A stretch of DNA of 64,000 nucleotides from Tritonibacter scottomollicae. Lineage in GTDB: Bacteria > Pseudomonadota > Alphaproteobacteria > Rhodobacterales > Rhodobacteraceae. The notes beneath the pieces were generated by a model. It was not told where the DNA came from. It worked only from the letters and a program-made list of their open reading frames with translations, and did not search any database. Positions within the stretch are counted from its first letter, which is position 1. Each line of letters begins with the position of its first letter. The stretch spans positions 62,001 to 126,000 of the forward strand of contig NZ_PVUF01000005.1 in assembly GCF_003003215.1 (NCBI RefSeq), written 5' to 3'. Below, piece by piece: positions 63,700 to 64,000 of this stretch. Made by a program: the position numbers and the translations under genes.

Positions 63700-63741
63700 A
63701 TTGCTTGCCTAAGACCGCACAGTACAAGCGGCCCGAGATAC

Positions 63742-64000
63742 TCAGTAAGTGCGGATCAGTCCAACGAGACGCCCCTGCACCTTCACCTGATCTTCAGCAT
63801 AGGTTTGCGTTGGGTAAGCGGGGTTGGCTGCCTGAAGCTCGATCATGCGACCACTACGCACGTAGCGTTTCAGCGTGGCTTCATGCCCTTCGACAAGCGC
63901 CACAACGATATCGCCGTTATCGGCCGCTGCGGTTTCATGAATAACCACCACGTCACCGTCATTGATGCCCGCATCAATCATCGAATCGCCACGCACTTCG
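63742..64000 (-). CDS. lexA: SOS repressor LexA, C-terminal part (truncated by window edge)
   Basis: The last 86 codons of LexA are present; the DNA-binding N-terminal half lies beyond the right edge. The catalytic Ser is in [15 protein letters not shown] and the catalytic Lys in [10 protein letters not shown], the self-cleavage pair. The C-terminus [10 protein letters not shown] is standard. It represses DNA-damage genes, probably including uvrA in this window, which has a matching GTTC-N7-GTTC box. Confidence 0.96.
   Translation of the reverse strand, partial: EVRGDSMIDAGINDGDVVVIHETAAADNGDIVVALVEGHEATLKRYVRSGRMIELQAANPAYPTQTYAEDQVKVQGRLVGLIRTY

Overview
The window reads as chromosomal core DNA of a roseobacter-group alphaproteobacterium (Rhodobacteraceae). 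This rests on high GC content, on the gene set (ZapA with a coiled-coil partner, fused indolepyruvate:ferredoxin oxidoreductase, gene-transfer-agent lysis genes beside ccm genes, DUF2087, DUF924 and DUF455 proteins), and on a direct-repeat LexA box of the Rhodobacter type (GTTC-N7-GTTC) in front of uvrA. Genus and species cannot be fixed from sequence reading alone. No tRNA, rRNA, CRISPR array, insertion sequence or integrated phage was seen.

Layout. 0.2-6.7 kb: chemotaxis receptor, pgk, a tandem cyclophilin pair (one cytosolic, one exported), and a bactofilin/M23 peptidase pair. 6.9-16.4 kb: DUF455 protein, Bcp peroxiredoxin, a giant AsmA/YhdP-like protein, queA, an MFS carrier, DUF924, and a YiiX-like protein that has lost its catalytic residues. 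16.6-22.3 kb: lpd, a second MFS carrier, uvrA. 22.4-32.5 kb: an XRE regulator with a divergent membrane protein, then a valine/isobutyrate catabolic set (acyl-CoA dehydrogenase, HIBYL-CoA hydrolase, mmsB and, separately, mmsA with a divergent LysR gene), interrupted by an O-GlcNAc-transferase-like protein and an L,D-transpeptidase. 32.5-43.5 kb: CBS protein, coaD, gap, DUF808, tkt, coiled-coil gene/zapA, grxD-small protein-bolA, purL. 44-51.5 kb: LysR, the 1139-residue indolepyruvate oxidoreductase, acyltransferase, murI, argC. 51.5-55.7 kb: ccmE, ccmF and ccmH, with a GH108 endolysin and a holin inserted between ccmE and ccmF. 55.9-64 kb: DUF2087, enoyl-CoA hydratase, an RTX-repeat protein, gltA, gltX, comEC and the 3' part of lexA.

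How the genes fit together. Central carbon metabolism is well represented (pgk, gap, tkt, gltA, lpd), and an inverted repeat upstream of gap looks like a LacI-family operator of the CceR type. Valine catabolism is nearly complete from isobutyryl-CoA to propionyl-CoA. The endolysin/holin pair, comEC and lexA are three genes whose Rhodobacter capsulatus counterparts are linked to gene-transfer-agent release, uptake and control.

The most interesting unexplained signals are: a candidate small RNA between purL and a lysR gene, with an exposed anti-Shine-Dalgarno CCUCCC stretch and a ten-U terminator; the YiiX-like pseudoenzyme; the OGT-like glycosyltransferase; shared palindrome-plus-tail intergenic repeats; and several small ORFs.
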